Below are positions 1 through 8,357 of a stretch of 19,742 nt of DNA, piece after piece. A program made the position numbers and the translations under genes. Position 1 is the first letter of the stretch; each line of letters starts with the position of its first letter. The notes under the pieces were generated by a model, which worked only from the letters and a program-made list of their open reading frames with translations, ran no database searches and was not told where the DNA came from. Origin of the DNA: a bacterium (lineage in GTDB: Bacteria > Bacteroidota > Ignavibacteria > Kapaibacteriales > UBA2268); contig JANJUO010000194.1 of the NCBI GenBank assembly GCA_024710535.1, positions 1-19,742 on the forward strand, in the 5' to 3' direction.

Positions 1-1736
1 TTGCTAAAGCAGGTGTGGAAGGACGTTTGGCTACTCGTGCCGATGCTTCGAAACATAATGGTGAGTTCCGTGCTATCGTTCAAGGCGTAAACGAAACACT
101 TGATGCGGTAATTGGTCCATTGAATGTAGCGGCAAATTATGTTGATAGAATCAGTAAGGGCGATATTCCTGAATTGATTACCAAAGAATATAATGGCGAC
201 TTTAATGCAATCAAGAACAATTTGAATACTTGTATTAATGCAGTGAATCTATTGGTTACAGATGCTAAGATGCTTGCAAAAGCCGCTGTTGATGGTAGAT
301 TGGCTACTCGTGCCGATGCTTCTAAACACAATGGCGACTTCCGTGCAGTTGTTCAAGGCGTGAATGATACATTAGATAATGTAATTGGTCCATTGAATGT
401 AGCGGCAAACTATGTTGATAGAATTAGTAAAGGCGATATTCCTGCTAAGATTACCGACAACTATAATGGCGACTTTAATGCAATCAAGAACAATCTTAAT
501 GTTTGTATTGATGCTGTTGGAGCCCTTGTTAACGATGCGGCATTACTCGTGGATGCGGCTGTTGAAGGACATTTATCAACTCGCGCCAATGCAACTAAGC
601 ATAGCGGTGACTTCCGTAAGATAGTTGAAGGTGTAAACAAAACTCTTGATGCGGTTATTGAGCCAATCAACGAAGCAGGTCATGTTTTGGAAATTATGGC
701 TACAGGCGATCTTACTGCAAGAGTTGCAGGCGACTACAGAGGCGACCATCAAAAACTCAAAATCAGCATCAACTCTTTGGGCGAATCACTTAGCTCACTT
801 ATCAATCAAGTTTCAGACGCTGTTCAGAGTGCCGCAAGTTCTGCTGTTCAGATTTCATCTACTGCCGAATCGCTTGCCGCCGCTTCTCAAGAGCAATCTG
901 CACAAGCAGATGAAGTGGCTTCAGCAGTTGAAGAAATGTCAAGAACGGTAACTGAAAATGCAATGAGCGCAACAAAAACTGCCGAAGTTGCAAAAGAAAA
1001 CGGCAAAGTTGCTTCCGAAGGTGGAAAAGTTGTTGAGCAAACCGTTGTTAAGATGCGTGATATTGCTGTGGTTGTTAAGAATTCAGCAAATAATATCGAA
1101 AAACTTGGCGAATCAAGCAAGCAAATCGGTGAAATCATTTCTGTAATTGATGATATTGCAGACCAAACTAACCTTCTTGCATTGAATGCGGCTATCGAAG
1201 CGGCACGTGCTGGTGAACAAGGTCGTGGATTTGCTGTGGTAGCTGACGAAGTTCGTAAACTTGCTGAACGTACTACCGAAGCAACAAAACAAATTGCAAC
1301 GATGATCAAAGGCATCCAAAACGAAACCGAACAAGCAGTAACTGCAATGAACAAAGGAACTGTTGAAGTACAAAATGGTATCGATTTGGCAGATAGAGCT
1401 GGTAGTTCATTGAAAGAAATTCTTGCTTCAACTCAAGAAGTGCTTGATATGATTAACCAAATTGCTGCGGCTTCTGAGCAACAATCTGCAACAAGTGAAC
1501 AAATCTCAAAGAACGTAATGTCTATTTCTAAAGTAACTGCAGAATCAACTCATAGAATTGAAGATGTGGCTCATACTTCTGAAGATCTTGCTAAAGCAAC
1601 AGAACATTTGAGAGATTTGATGAACCAATTCAAAGTGGCAAACGATTCAGTTAGCCAATTGGGTGGAATGAAATCATCACATAGACAAATGACAGCGAGA
1701 GATGCTCGCAAATTGAATGCTTTTAATGATTTTTAA
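1..1736 (+). CDS. Methyl-accepting chemotaxis protein with tandem HAMP domains (3' part, start outside window)
   Basis: The frame is open from the first bases, so the true start lies upstream; position 15 is only an internal GTG. About 577 residues are visible. Numbering from position 15, residues 1-258 hold alternating HAMP-like units of about 45 residues in a 91-residue period: one type reads GxLATRADASKHNGxFR, the other VIGPLNVAANYVDRISKGDIP. The last HAMP (about 213-258, EPINEAGHVLEIMATGDL) is the most canonical. A long signalling coiled coil follows, with the conserved MCP hairpin tip at about 380-420 (DQTNLLALNAAIEAARAGEQ then GRGFAVVADEVRKLAERT), where CheA and CheW bind. No C-terminal NWETF-like CheR tether is visible. 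No membrane segment lies in the visible part; sensing domains and any transmembrane helices would be upstream. Role as a poly-HAMP chemoreceptor is secure; its ligand is unknown. Confidence 0.95.
   Translation, partial: AKAGVEGRLATRADASKHNGEFRAIVQGVNETLDAVIGPLNVAANYVDRISKGDIPELITKEYNGDFNAIKNNLNTCINAVNLLVTDAKMLAKAAVDGRLATRADASKHNGDFRAVVQGVNDTLDNVIGPLNVAANYVDRISKGDIPAKITDNYNGDFNAIKNNLNVCIDAVGALVNDAALLVDAAVEGHLSTRANATKHSGDFRKIVEGVNKTLDAVIEPINEAGHVLEIMATGDLTARVAGDYRGDHQKLKISINSLGESLSSLINQVSDAVQSAASSAVQISSTAESLAAASQEQSAQADEVASAVEEMSRTVTENAMSATKTAEVAKENGKVASEGGKVVEQTVVKMRDIAVVVKNSANNIEKLGESSKQIGEIISVIDDIADQTNLLALNAAIEAARAGEQGRGFAVVADEVRKLAERTTEATKQIATMIKGIQNETEQAVTAMNKGTVEVQNGIDLADRAGSSLKEILASTQEVLDMINQIAAASEQQSATSEQISKNVMSISKVTAESTHRIEDVAHTSEDLAKATEHLRDLMNQFKVANDSVSQLGGMKSSHRQMTARDARKLNAFNDF
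21..566 (+). repeat. Two tandem 273-base in-frame repeats encoding paired HAMP units
   Basis: Copies at 21-293 and 294-566 encode 91-residue units, each with two HAMP-like modules; a diverged third copy begins at 567. Parts are almost identical at DNA level: 108-171 against 381-444 differ at three of 64 bases, all silent third positions, and 189-221 equals 462-494 exactly over 33 bases. This points to recent duplication or gene conversion. More copies may lie upstream of the window. Confidence 0.9.
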
Positions 1737-1756
1737 TATTTGTTAATTAAAATTAT

Positions 1757-1790
1757 ATGGGCTTGGATTGAAAGATTCAAGCCCATTTTA
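1757..1790 (+). terminator. Rho-independent terminator after the chemoreceptor gene
   Basis: A nine-base stem, ATGGGCTTG paired with CAAGCCCAT (1757-1765 with 1778-1786), has a 12-base loop and runs into TTTTA. It starts about 20 bases after the stop codon, so the receptor transcript likely ends here. Confidence 0.85.
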
Positions 1791-1921
1791 ATTCACATCG
1801 ATTGAATTTTTTGAACATTTGGTCTTGCAAAAGTACAATTTTCAAAGCCGACTATTATAACATAATTTAGGATTAATTCAATGAAAAATTTTAATCCAAC
1901 TATTAAGGAATCTTCTTAACT

Positions 1922-3142
1922 ATGAATATTAAAAATTTTACAATCTTCTTAATATTATTTATTTGTCTAATAACTTACTGTTTATTTGGCGAGGAAAGTA
2001 TTGAAGGAAAATATAATCTGAACACATATAATCCATTATTCGATAATGGTTTTTCTATTGGTCTTGAATTACATAGTGAAGTATGGACTTTAGAATATAA
2101 CAAAAAATTTAATTTTTATAATCCAAACATGATTAGTGGATTATTTAGTGTTGATTTAGAAAAAATGATAGGATTTGAATCTGCAAATATCGCAATAACA
2201 ACGATTACAAATTTTGGAAAAGACCCAAATGAAGACTTAAATTCACAACAAGGTATAACAAATATTGCCGCAATTAGTGCTACAAAGTTTTTACAGTTTT
2301 ATTTTGAAAAAGGGTTTTTGAATGATAGGATAAATTTTACTTTTGGGTTATTAGACCTTAATTCAGAATTTGATGTTAAGCATACAGCCAAAAACTTTAT
2401 TAATCCTTCGCATGGTATTGGAATAGATTGGTCTCAATCAGGTTGGAATGGTCCATCAATATTTCCAAATACATCTTTAGGTGCAAGATTAAAATTCTTA
2501 CATAAAGGAAATATTATGGTGCAATTTGCAGTTATGGATGGCTTGTCCGGTGATACTGCAAATCAAAATTCTACACAAATATCTTTAAAAGAGAGCGATG
2601 GATTGCTTGTATGCGGAGATATTTATCATATTAATGGTGAGCAATTACATAGTTTGCCCGAAAAGAAACCAAATGAAACTTTTGAACATTTAGGCATTGG
2701 ATTTTGGTATTATACCAAGTCTTACAACCAAGTATTATCTGGATTGACAAATTGGGGTATGTATTTTGTATTCGAACAAGATGTTTTTGTTGAAGAGGAA
2801 AATTCACAAGGATTATCGTTTTTTGGTAGATTTGGAGTTGCTGATGACGAGGTTAATGATGTTGATTATTTTATTGGTTTAGGTCTTGTATATAAAGGAC
2901 TAATTGTTGGAAGAGATAATGATTTGATTGGCTTAGCAATAGCCAATGCACACAATAGTTACTTGCATAGAAATATTAACAACATTGGGACAAATGAATT
3001 TAACACAGAATTTTTCTATTCTTTTGTTGTTTCGGATTATCTAAGTTTGCAATTTGACTTTCAAACGTTTAAACTTTCAGATAAAAATAGAATTCAACAA
3101 CATCTTCCTATTGGAGGTTTAAGAGTGAAATTAGCAATTTAA
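1922..3142 (+). CDS. OprB-family (carbohydrate-selective) outer-membrane porin
   Basis: 406 residues with an N-terminal signal peptide (hydrophobic stretch at about 5-20, likely cut near Gly23) and no other membrane helix. The pattern fits the OprB/carbohydrate porin family: a first strand LELHSEVWTLEY; then QQGITNIAAISATKFLQFYF; then the core DRINFTFGLLDLNSEFDV, KNFINPSHGIGIDWSQSG and IFPNTSLGARLKF. The rest alternates polar and hydrophobic residues, as in beta strands, and ends GLRVKLAI. Family members are 16-strand outer-membrane channels for sugars and similar small solutes; the substrate here is not known. The AAGGA at 1905-1909 is rather far from the ATG, so ribosome binding is probably weak. 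The gene follows the terminator of the chemoreceptor gene and is followed by 69 bases before the next gene. Confidence 0.8.
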   Translation: MNIKNFTIFLILFICLITYCLFGEESIEGKYNLNTYNPLFDNGFSIGLELHSEVWTLEYNKKFNFYNPNMISGLFSVDLEKMIGFESANIAITTITNFGKDPNEDLNSQQGITNIAAISATKFLQFYFEKGFLNDRINFTFGLLDLNSEFDVKHTAKNFINPSHGIGIDWSQSGWNGPSIFPNTSLGARLKFLHKGNIMVQFAVMDGLSGDTANQNSTQISLKESDGLLVCGDIYHINGEQLHSLPEKKPNETFEHLGIGFWYYTKSYNQVLSGLTNWGMYFVFEQDVFVEEENSQGLSFFGRFGVADDEVNDVDYFIGLGLVYKGLIVGRDNDLIGLAIANAHNSYLHRNINNIGTNEFNTEFFYSFVVSDYLSLQFDFQTFKLSDKNRIQQHLPIGGLRVKLAI

Positions 3143-3211
3143 AACCTATAGAAATAATTGATGTTTTTTGAATAATTTACATTTTGAGAAAATTTTCGGA
3201 TAAAAAAGAAA

Positions 3212-4618
3212 TTGAAATTACTTTTGTTGATAGTAATTCTGATTGTGAATATGAATTTATTCGCACAAATCAATGCTGATTCTTCAGATTCAGTCTGGGC
3301 TATCGTAATTCCGACTGCAAAAGCTGAAGATGTAAATCTGGGCGATTGTTTTGTTGGTCATGCAAAAGACTCTTTAATCCAAAATTATATAATGAATATT
3401 AGCAATTGGGATTTTTTAATAAATGAAGTTAAAATTTTCGGTATTGATTCTTCTTCTTTTTCAATTATTTCCGATTCTAAAAATGTTTCTTTAGCAAAAT
3501 ATACAAATCTCAATGTTGAATTCAGATTCAATCCGATAAAAGCCGGTATTCATAATGCTGAAATTATGATTGTATCCCCTATTGATACCTTATTTTATAA
3601 AATTGTAGGAAATGGTATAGAAAAAAAATTAGAGATTCTCACTGAAAATATTGATTTTGGAGAAGTGGAAATTGGCAATGATTCATCAATTTTCAATTTC
3701 CCTCTTATAAAAAATATATCTAATGATTTTGTGGAGATTAATCAATTCTTTTTTTCTGGTCCGGATTTTGAACAATTTGAAATATTGAGTCCTAACAGTA
3801 ATTTTACGCTTTCTGCCGGCGAAACCAAAGAGTTTTCATTAAGATTCAAGCCAAAATATATCGGTAGAACGGGTACTCAAATTGCTTTTAATTACAAAAA
3901 TTCTATTTCTCCAATTTTTGCAAATTTGGTTGGGAAAGCAATTGGGGCATTCATTTATATTGAGAATGATTCAGCATTTTCGGGTGAAAAGCGGAATTTA
4001 TTCTTGAAAATTGCTAATCTTTCAAAAGGTGGATTTTCCAACATTGCCAATAAATTCAGTGCAAAAATCCGCTTCCAAAAAACAATTCTTGCCGTTTCTT
4101 CAGCTTATGAATGGTTAATAAAGAATGATTCCACAATAATTACAATAAATGGAAATATTGATACTTCGAATACATTGGCAATTTTTGAAGTGATTGCAGG
4201 ACTTGGCGTTTCAGAAAAAACAACTGTTGATATTATTGAATTTGTTCTTTTCGATAAAGATAATCAAGCGATTTCAGAATATGATTTCGAAACAAAATCA
4301 GGAATTTTCAAGGTGCTTGGCGTTTGCGATGAAGGTGGTAAGCGATTGATTAATCCTGAGAACGAATCATCCTTGAAAATTGAAAGCAATCCTGAGAAAA
4401 AATTTATCAATTTACATATAAATATTGCAGAAAAAGGCAATTCATATATTAGAATAATCAATTCCAACGGGAAATTGATAGAAAAATTTGATTTCAATGG
4501 CATTTACAATGATTTGCTTTTGAATTTTGATACTTCAAATTATGCAAATGGAGTTTACTTCGTTATCTTTGAAACGCCAACAATCAGAATTAATGAACAA
4601 TTTATTATAATCAAATAA
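3212..4618 (+). CDS. Secreted ASH/choice-of-anchor-D-type protein with C-terminal T9SS-like sorting domain
   Basis: 468 residues from a TTG start. A stop lies just upstream at 3185-3187 and no ATG falls between it and the signal peptide (KLLLLIVILIVNMNLFAQ), so TTG is the best choice. Two immunoglobulin-like repeats follow, about residues 35-135 and 140-245. Each opens with a LxFG/LGDCFVG or IDFGEVEIGNDSS segment and closes with FRFNPIKAGIHNAEI or LRFKPKYIGRTGTQI, the hallmark of ASH/DUF1573-like 'choice of anchor' domains. Residues about 245-370 form another beta-rich domain that recalls cohesin-like folds (weak). The last 80 residues resemble a T9SS type A sorting domain (NSYIRIINSNGKLIEKF, then YANGVYFVIF), although the usual PNP reads SNP. 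Probably exported by Sec then T9SS to the surface; exact role unknown. Confidence 0.75.
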   Translation: MKLLLLIVILIVNMNLFAQINADSSDSVWAIVIPTAKAEDVNLGDCFVGHAKDSLIQNYIMNISNWDFLINEVKIFGIDSSSFSIISDSKNVSLAKYTNLNVEFRFNPIKAGIHNAEIMIVSPIDTLFYKIVGNGIEKKLEILTENIDFGEVEIGNDSSIFNFPLIKNISNDFVEINQFFFSGPDFEQFEILSPNSNFTLSAGETKEFSLRFKPKYIGRTGTQIAFNYKNSISPIFANLVGKAIGAFIYIENDSAFSGEKRNLFLKIANLSKGGFSNIANKFSAKIRFQKTILAVSSAYEWLIKNDSTIITINGNIDTSNTLAIFEVIAGLGVSEKTTVDIIEFVLFDKDNQAISEYDFETKSGIFKVLGVCDEGGKRLINPENESSLKIESNPEKKFINLHINIAEKGNSYIRIINSNGKLIEKFDFNGIYNDLLLNFDTSNYANGVYFVIFETPTIRINEQFIIIK

Positions 4619-4742
4619 ATCTAAAAGACATTTACTAAAAGATTTTAATAACTCAAAAAATCTAAAATATAACTTTCTATCTGACTATTGATTCACTTTA
4701 TTTTTATACTAATAACAAAATTGAACATTTAACTTCTTAATT

Positions 4743-5414
4743 CTAAAAACCATAACCAACAAACAAGCCAACTCTAAAGCCATCGAAACTGATGTTTAAA
4801 TCATTTTGAAGTAGTAGAAAATAAGTGGCATTTAATCCAAGCATTATACTGTTATAATCATAAAACAATCTTAAACCCGGCTCAAGAAAAGGATATTCTC
4901 TCATTATTTTATCATTAGAATTTTGAGATTCATTAAAAACATTAAGTGTTTCAGCATAATTGACTGATAAATTTGAAATACCAAAATTTGTGAGTAATTG
5001 CGTTTTGATTAATTTGTTGGGCAGTATAAATAATTTCATAATGAAGCCATATTGCTCGGAATTAATAATATTATTCAATGTATAATTCCCTGAATAATCA
5101 GCGTAATGTACTTTTCCACCTGTTGAAATCAAAGAATACATCAAGCCCAATTCATAATTTTGCATCCTTACACAAAAATCCAAGCCATAATATGGCATAT
5201 TTGGATAATCATCAACAACTTTTGCAGGAAATGGTAAATTGCTTAATCCTTGTCTCAATGCTGTTTTGGCAGATTCAATATTATAAGAGCCAAAGCCGGA
5301 CGATAAATTTATGCTATATTTATTATTTATTCTTGGCATAATGCTAATTTCACCAAAAACAAAAACGAAATTTGCCAAAATTAATAGTACTGTTATAATT
5401 ACTTTATTTCCCAT
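4743..5414 (-). CDS. Small predicted outer-membrane beta-barrel protein, function unknown
   Basis: 223 residues, starting with ATG at 5412-5414. Residues 1-21 look like a Sec signal peptide (VIITVLLILANFVFVFG). The mature part alternates hydrophobic and polar residues in short stretches (YELGLMYSLIS, QYGFIMKLFILP, SIMLGLNATYFLLL, FRVGLFVGYGF) and ends in phenylalanine, as BAM-assembled barrels do. The size fits an eight- to ten-strand barrel of the OmpA/OmpW kind, but no family signature is recognised. The start overlaps the end of the upstream lipoprotein gene by 16 bases in another frame, so the two are probably translationally coupled and may act together in the outer membrane. Its 3' end converges on the ASH-protein gene, with 124 bases between (4619-4742) in which I see no clear terminator. 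Confidence 0.7.
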   Translation of the reverse strand: MGNKVIITVLLILANFVFVFGEISIMPRINNKYSINLSSGFGSYNIESAKTALRQGLSNLPFPAKVVDDYPNMPYYGLDFCVRMQNYELGLMYSLISTGGKVHYADYSGNYTLNNIINSEQYGFIMKLFILPNKLIKTQLLTNFGISNLSVNYAETLNVFNESQNSNDKIMREYPFLEPGLRLFYDYNSIMLGLNATYFLLLQNDLNISFDGFRVGLFVGYGF

Positions 5415-7252
5415 TTTACACCATTATTTTTATAGCAAATGTTTCTCTTAATTAACATTCCACTTGAAACTGAGCCGGTTTGAAATTCATTTACTTTTTT
5501 GAAACCAGCATTTATATCAAAGCCTGAAAAATTATGATAGTAATCATAACAATATAGAATACCTAATTCAATATCCAAACTTGAAGGAAAATTAATATTT
5601 GAAATTGATTTCTCAACTTGCATAGATTCATAATTAATCAAAAACATTTCTTTTGTTTTATAATTTTCATAAATCATTTTATTATTTGTGAGAAAATCAA
5701 AATTATAGCAACTCAATTTCTCCAATTTAACTTTAATTTCTTTTTCTATGATTTCATAAATTGAAAAATCCCCATTATCTCCTGACAATGCAAAGTATTT
5801 TCCATCTGAAGAAATTGTTAATTTTGAAATACTATTTAAGTTTTCTAAATTTGTACTAAAAAGAAATTCATTTTTGATAATATCATAAAAATAAATGTAG
5901 CCAGAATTTGAACGAATTACCACAATTCCATTATCCGAAATATCAGCATTAGTTATTCTATTTCCTTGATTCTCATTTGGCAGATTTGCTTTACTAATTG
6001 TAATACTCATAGGGAAATTTTCCCGCTTTGAAACATTAACAACATCTCCACTTGAATGAACTATGTAATTGCCTCTTGGCGAAGTATTAACAAAATTAAA
6101 ATAACCTTTATCAATAATTAAAGAGTTTATTGTTTTGGAACTATTGCAATCAAATTGATTAAGCAAATATGTTTTGGAGTCATTTTCAGCCCTATAATAG
6201 ACAAAATTATCTGCTCCAGCTGAATATGAAAGATACTTAAATGACTGATTTCCAAAAATTATATCAATTTTTTTATGAAAGTTTGGATGTTCTACATTAA
6301 TGGCATAATCTGCATTATTAATCGGTTCAACATTAAATATGCAATTCAATCTCTCACCTAACAAATTATGCTTATAATCAAAATAACCCTTATTTATATC
6401 ACTAATTACTATATTGAAATTTCCAACGCTTCTTGAATCATAAATTCTGAAATTCTTTGCGGAAGCATAATATTTCGGCTTATCCCATTCAAATCGCATG
6501 GTTTTGTTGTCAATTACTTTGTATTTAATTTCTGGTAATTCCATTTCTTTGAATGTTTCAGGATAATAGAAATTATTGCTTGTGTGGGTGAATTCTACTG
6601 CAACTAAATAATTTGCGGCTTCACCAATATAGGCATCATCTATTATAAAATTTTGCTCTTGATTATAAACATATCCAACGGTTATATCCATTGGATGAAT
6701 ATTTTGAATTGATTTTTTGATAACATATCTTGAAAAATTTGAATATGGATATTTCTCCCATTCAATTTTTAGTTTGCCATCAACTTCTATAAAATTCAAT
6801 GGTTTTGCCTTATAAGCTTTAGTATTATAATAGCAAATCACATATTTTTTATGATACAAAACTCCTTCCATATTCAGTAAATCTGCAAGAGAGCCTGTGC
6901 CCGATTTAGTTAAAACAATCATATTTAATTCATAGTAATCAGTGCTGTCCGGATATTTCAAAGGTGGATTTATAGATCCTGAATTTTTAGTTGAAGAGTA
7001 AAATTGTGTTGTATCAATGAAAAATATTACTTTTGCAAATCTTGATAATTCTCCAGCCAAATTATAAGAAATTTGTGGAACATAATAACTATCCAAAAAT
7101 ATCGTATCAACATTTGCTGGCAAAACAATTTGAATATTTGCAGGAGTGAAATTAGAATCAACATTAACAAAATTTGTTCCAGTAGGCTGATATTCACAAG
7201 AAACAATTAACAATGTTAAAATTGAAAACAAAACAAAGAGCATCTTTTTCAT
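5399..7252 (-). CDS. Predicted lipoprotein with fibronectin-like middle and beta-propeller-like C-terminus
   Basis: 617 residues from the ATG at 7250-7252 (MKKMLFVLF). A TTG five codons upstream (7267) is possible but gives a less typical signal peptide. A lipobox LLIVSC places the lipidated cysteine at residue 19, so the protein is likely anchored in the outer or inner membrane. Residues about 160-330 contain two segments like fibronectin type III strands (GKLKIEWEKYPYSNFSRYVI and KTMRFEWDKPKYYASAKNFR). Residues about 340-610 contain WD40/YVTN-like propeller blades, for example ISKLTISSDGKYFALSGDNG then DFSIYEI. No catalytic motif is visible. The gene overlaps the following beta-barrel gene by 16 bases. 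A family name cannot be given with confidence. Confidence 0.7.
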   Translation of the reverse strand: MKKMLFVLFSILTLLIVSCEYQPTGTNFVNVDSNFTPANIQIVLPANVDTIFLDSYYVPQISYNLAGELSRFAKVIFFIDTTQFYSSTKNSGSINPPLKYPDSTDYYELNMIVLTKSGTGSLADLLNMEGVLYHKKYVICYYNTKAYKAKPLNFIEVDGKLKIEWEKYPYSNFSRYVIKKSIQNIHPMDITVGYVYNQEQNFIIDDAYIGEAANYLVAVEFTHTSNNFYYPETFKEMELPEIKYKVIDNKTMRFEWDKPKYYASAKNFRIYDSRSVGNFNIVISDINKGYFDYKHNLLGERLNCIFNVEPINNADYAINVEHPNFHKKIDIIFGNQSFKYLSYSAGADNFVYYRAENDSKTYLLNQFDCNSSKTINSLIIDKGYFNFVNTSPRGNYIVHSSGDVVNVSKRENFPMSITISKANLPNENQGNRITNADISDNGIVVIRSNSGYIYFYDIIKNEFLFSTNLENLNSISKLTISSDGKYFALSGDNGDFSIYEIIEKEIKVKLEKLSCYNFDFLTNNKMIYENYKTKEMFLINYESMQVEKSISNINFPSSLDIELGILYCYDYYHNFSGFDINAGFKKVNEFQTGSVSSGMLIKRNICYKNNGVKWEIK

Positions 7253-7318
7253 AAAAAAATTATCCAAAATAATTGCTAACTCAAATACAAAAATAGCAAA
7301 ACAACGTAAGTATTCAAT

Positions 7319-7359
7319 AAAAAAAGATAATACAAAATGAATTCATAATGTATTATCTT
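7319..7359 (-). terminator. Rho-independent terminator downstream of yebC
   Basis: On the minus strand, 16 bases after the yebC stop, a ten-base stem (AAGATAATAC with GTATTATCTT, 7350-7359 with 7324-7333) is followed by seven T residues (A-run 7319-7325 on the plus strand). The 16-base loop itself holds the perfect palindrome ATGAATTCAT. The stem is AT-rich, so it may be modest in strength. Confidence 0.6.
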
Positions 7360-7375
7360 CATTATCAAGAAATTT

Positions 7376-8125
7376 CTAATCTAATTGGTCTGCAATCGAA
7401 TCATCAATTTCGAAATTTGAAAAAACATTCTGCACATCATCGTGATCTTCGAAAAATTCAACAAATCTGATTACTTTCTTTGCATCTTCAACATCGGTGA
7501 TATTCACAGTTTGTTTTGGCAAATATTCGAGTTTGCTCTCGGTGATATTAAATCCCTTTTCTTCGAAAAATTTATAAACAGCACCATAGGATTCCATCGC
7601 GCATTCCACACGACAAGTGTCAGTATCATAAATCAAATCATCGGCACCAACTTCCATCACCAATTCAAAAATATCATCTTCGGATTTGCCAGCAGTATCG
7701 AAATTAACAACGCCCTTTCTAACAAAATTCCAAATAACTGAATTTGCTTCGCCAATATTACCGCCAAGTTTGCCCATGTGAGAGCGAACTTCGGAAACGG
7801 TTCGTTTGCGATTATCGGTAACGGTTTCCAAAATCACTGCAACGCCGGCAGGAGCGTAACCTTCGTAAGTGATTTCTTCGTAATTAACGCCTTCAAGTTC
7901 GCCAGTACCCTTTTTTATGGCACGAGTGATATTATCATTTGGCATATTTACTGCTCTTGCGTTTTGCATTGCTAATCTTAAACGCGGATTTCCACTTGGA
8001 TCACCGCCACCTTCTCTGGAAGAGATAGTGATTTCTTTTGCAAGGCGAGTGAACATTTTGCCTCTGATGGCGTCTTGTCTGCCTTTTCTGTGTTTGATAT
8101 TAGCCCATTTACTATGTCCGGACAT
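7376..8125 (-). CDS. yebC: YebC/PmpR/TACO1-family protein (translation factor or transcriptional regulator)
   Basis: 249 residues, the usual length. The family's N-terminal signature is intact (MSGHSKWANIKHRKGRQDA, then KMFTRLAKEI), followed by GGGDPSGNPRLRLAMQNARA and NMPNDNITRAIKKG in domain 1. YEGYAPAGVAVILETVTDN and RTVSEVRSHMGKLGGNIGE are the conserved centre. The C-terminal part is acidic. The family includes mitochondrial TACO1 and bacterial YebC proteins, reported to help ribosomes through difficult stretches such as proline runs, and in some species described as a DNA-binding regulator (PmpR). In many bacteria yebC sits beside ruvC, but here it stands alone, with its own terminator and a 232-base divergent intergenic region upstream. 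Identity is secure; the exact role in this organism is not. Confidence 0.95.
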   Translation of the reverse strand: MSGHSKWANIKHRKGRQDAIRGKMFTRLAKEITISSREGGGDPSGNPRLRLAMQNARAVNMPNDNITRAIKKGTGELEGVNYEEITYEGYAPAGVAVILETVTDNRKRTVSEVRSHMGKLGGNIGEANSVIWNFVRKGVVNFDTAGKSEDDIFELVMEVGADDLIYDTDTCRVECAMESYGAVYKFFEEKGFNITESKLEYLPKQTVNITDVEDAKKVIRFVEFFEDHDDVQNVFSNFEIDDSIADQLD

Positions 8126-8251
8126 ATTCTTTATTATAATTTATTAAACAAAACTTTTTATCAATTTTAGCAATTTCGAATTTCAAATATATGAAAGTTA
8201 TACGAAAAAATTATATTTTAAATTGATGTAATGAAAATTTTACATTTTTTA

Positions 8252-8296
8252 TTGACATTGAAACACATTTTTGAATAAATTTTTTTTATATCTTTG
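8252..8296 (+). promoter_or_regulatory. Possible promoter for the ion-transporter gene
   Basis: In the 232-base divergent region between yebC and the transporter, TATCTTTG at 8289-8296 matches the Bacteroidetes -7 element TAnnTTTG. Upstream lie TTTG at 8270-8273, with a shorter spacer than usual, and TTGACA at 8252-8257, which could serve a sigma-70-like promoter with TAAAT near 8276. The rest of this region is extremely AT-rich and holds no gene. Inferred from motif resemblance only. Confidence 0.35.
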
Positions 8297-8357
8297 TATA
8301 TAAAACTTGAATTTCTTAAGTTTGAATGATATATTTTTTTAATTTTTTTTGAATTAA

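Noticed and set aside
887..1354. 155-residue open frame antisense to the chemoreceptor
   Set aside because: It is a shadow of the strongly conserved MCP signalling domain in the other strand and has no signal or family features.
1922..2000. Lipobox in the porin signal peptide (Cys20)
   Set aside because: LITYC is followed by LFG and lacks a good -1/-3 pattern; a beta-barrel porin is not expected to be lipidated.
4619..4742. Bidirectional terminator between the convergent ASH and barrel genes
   Set aside because: No stem of useful length followed by a T tract was found on either strand.
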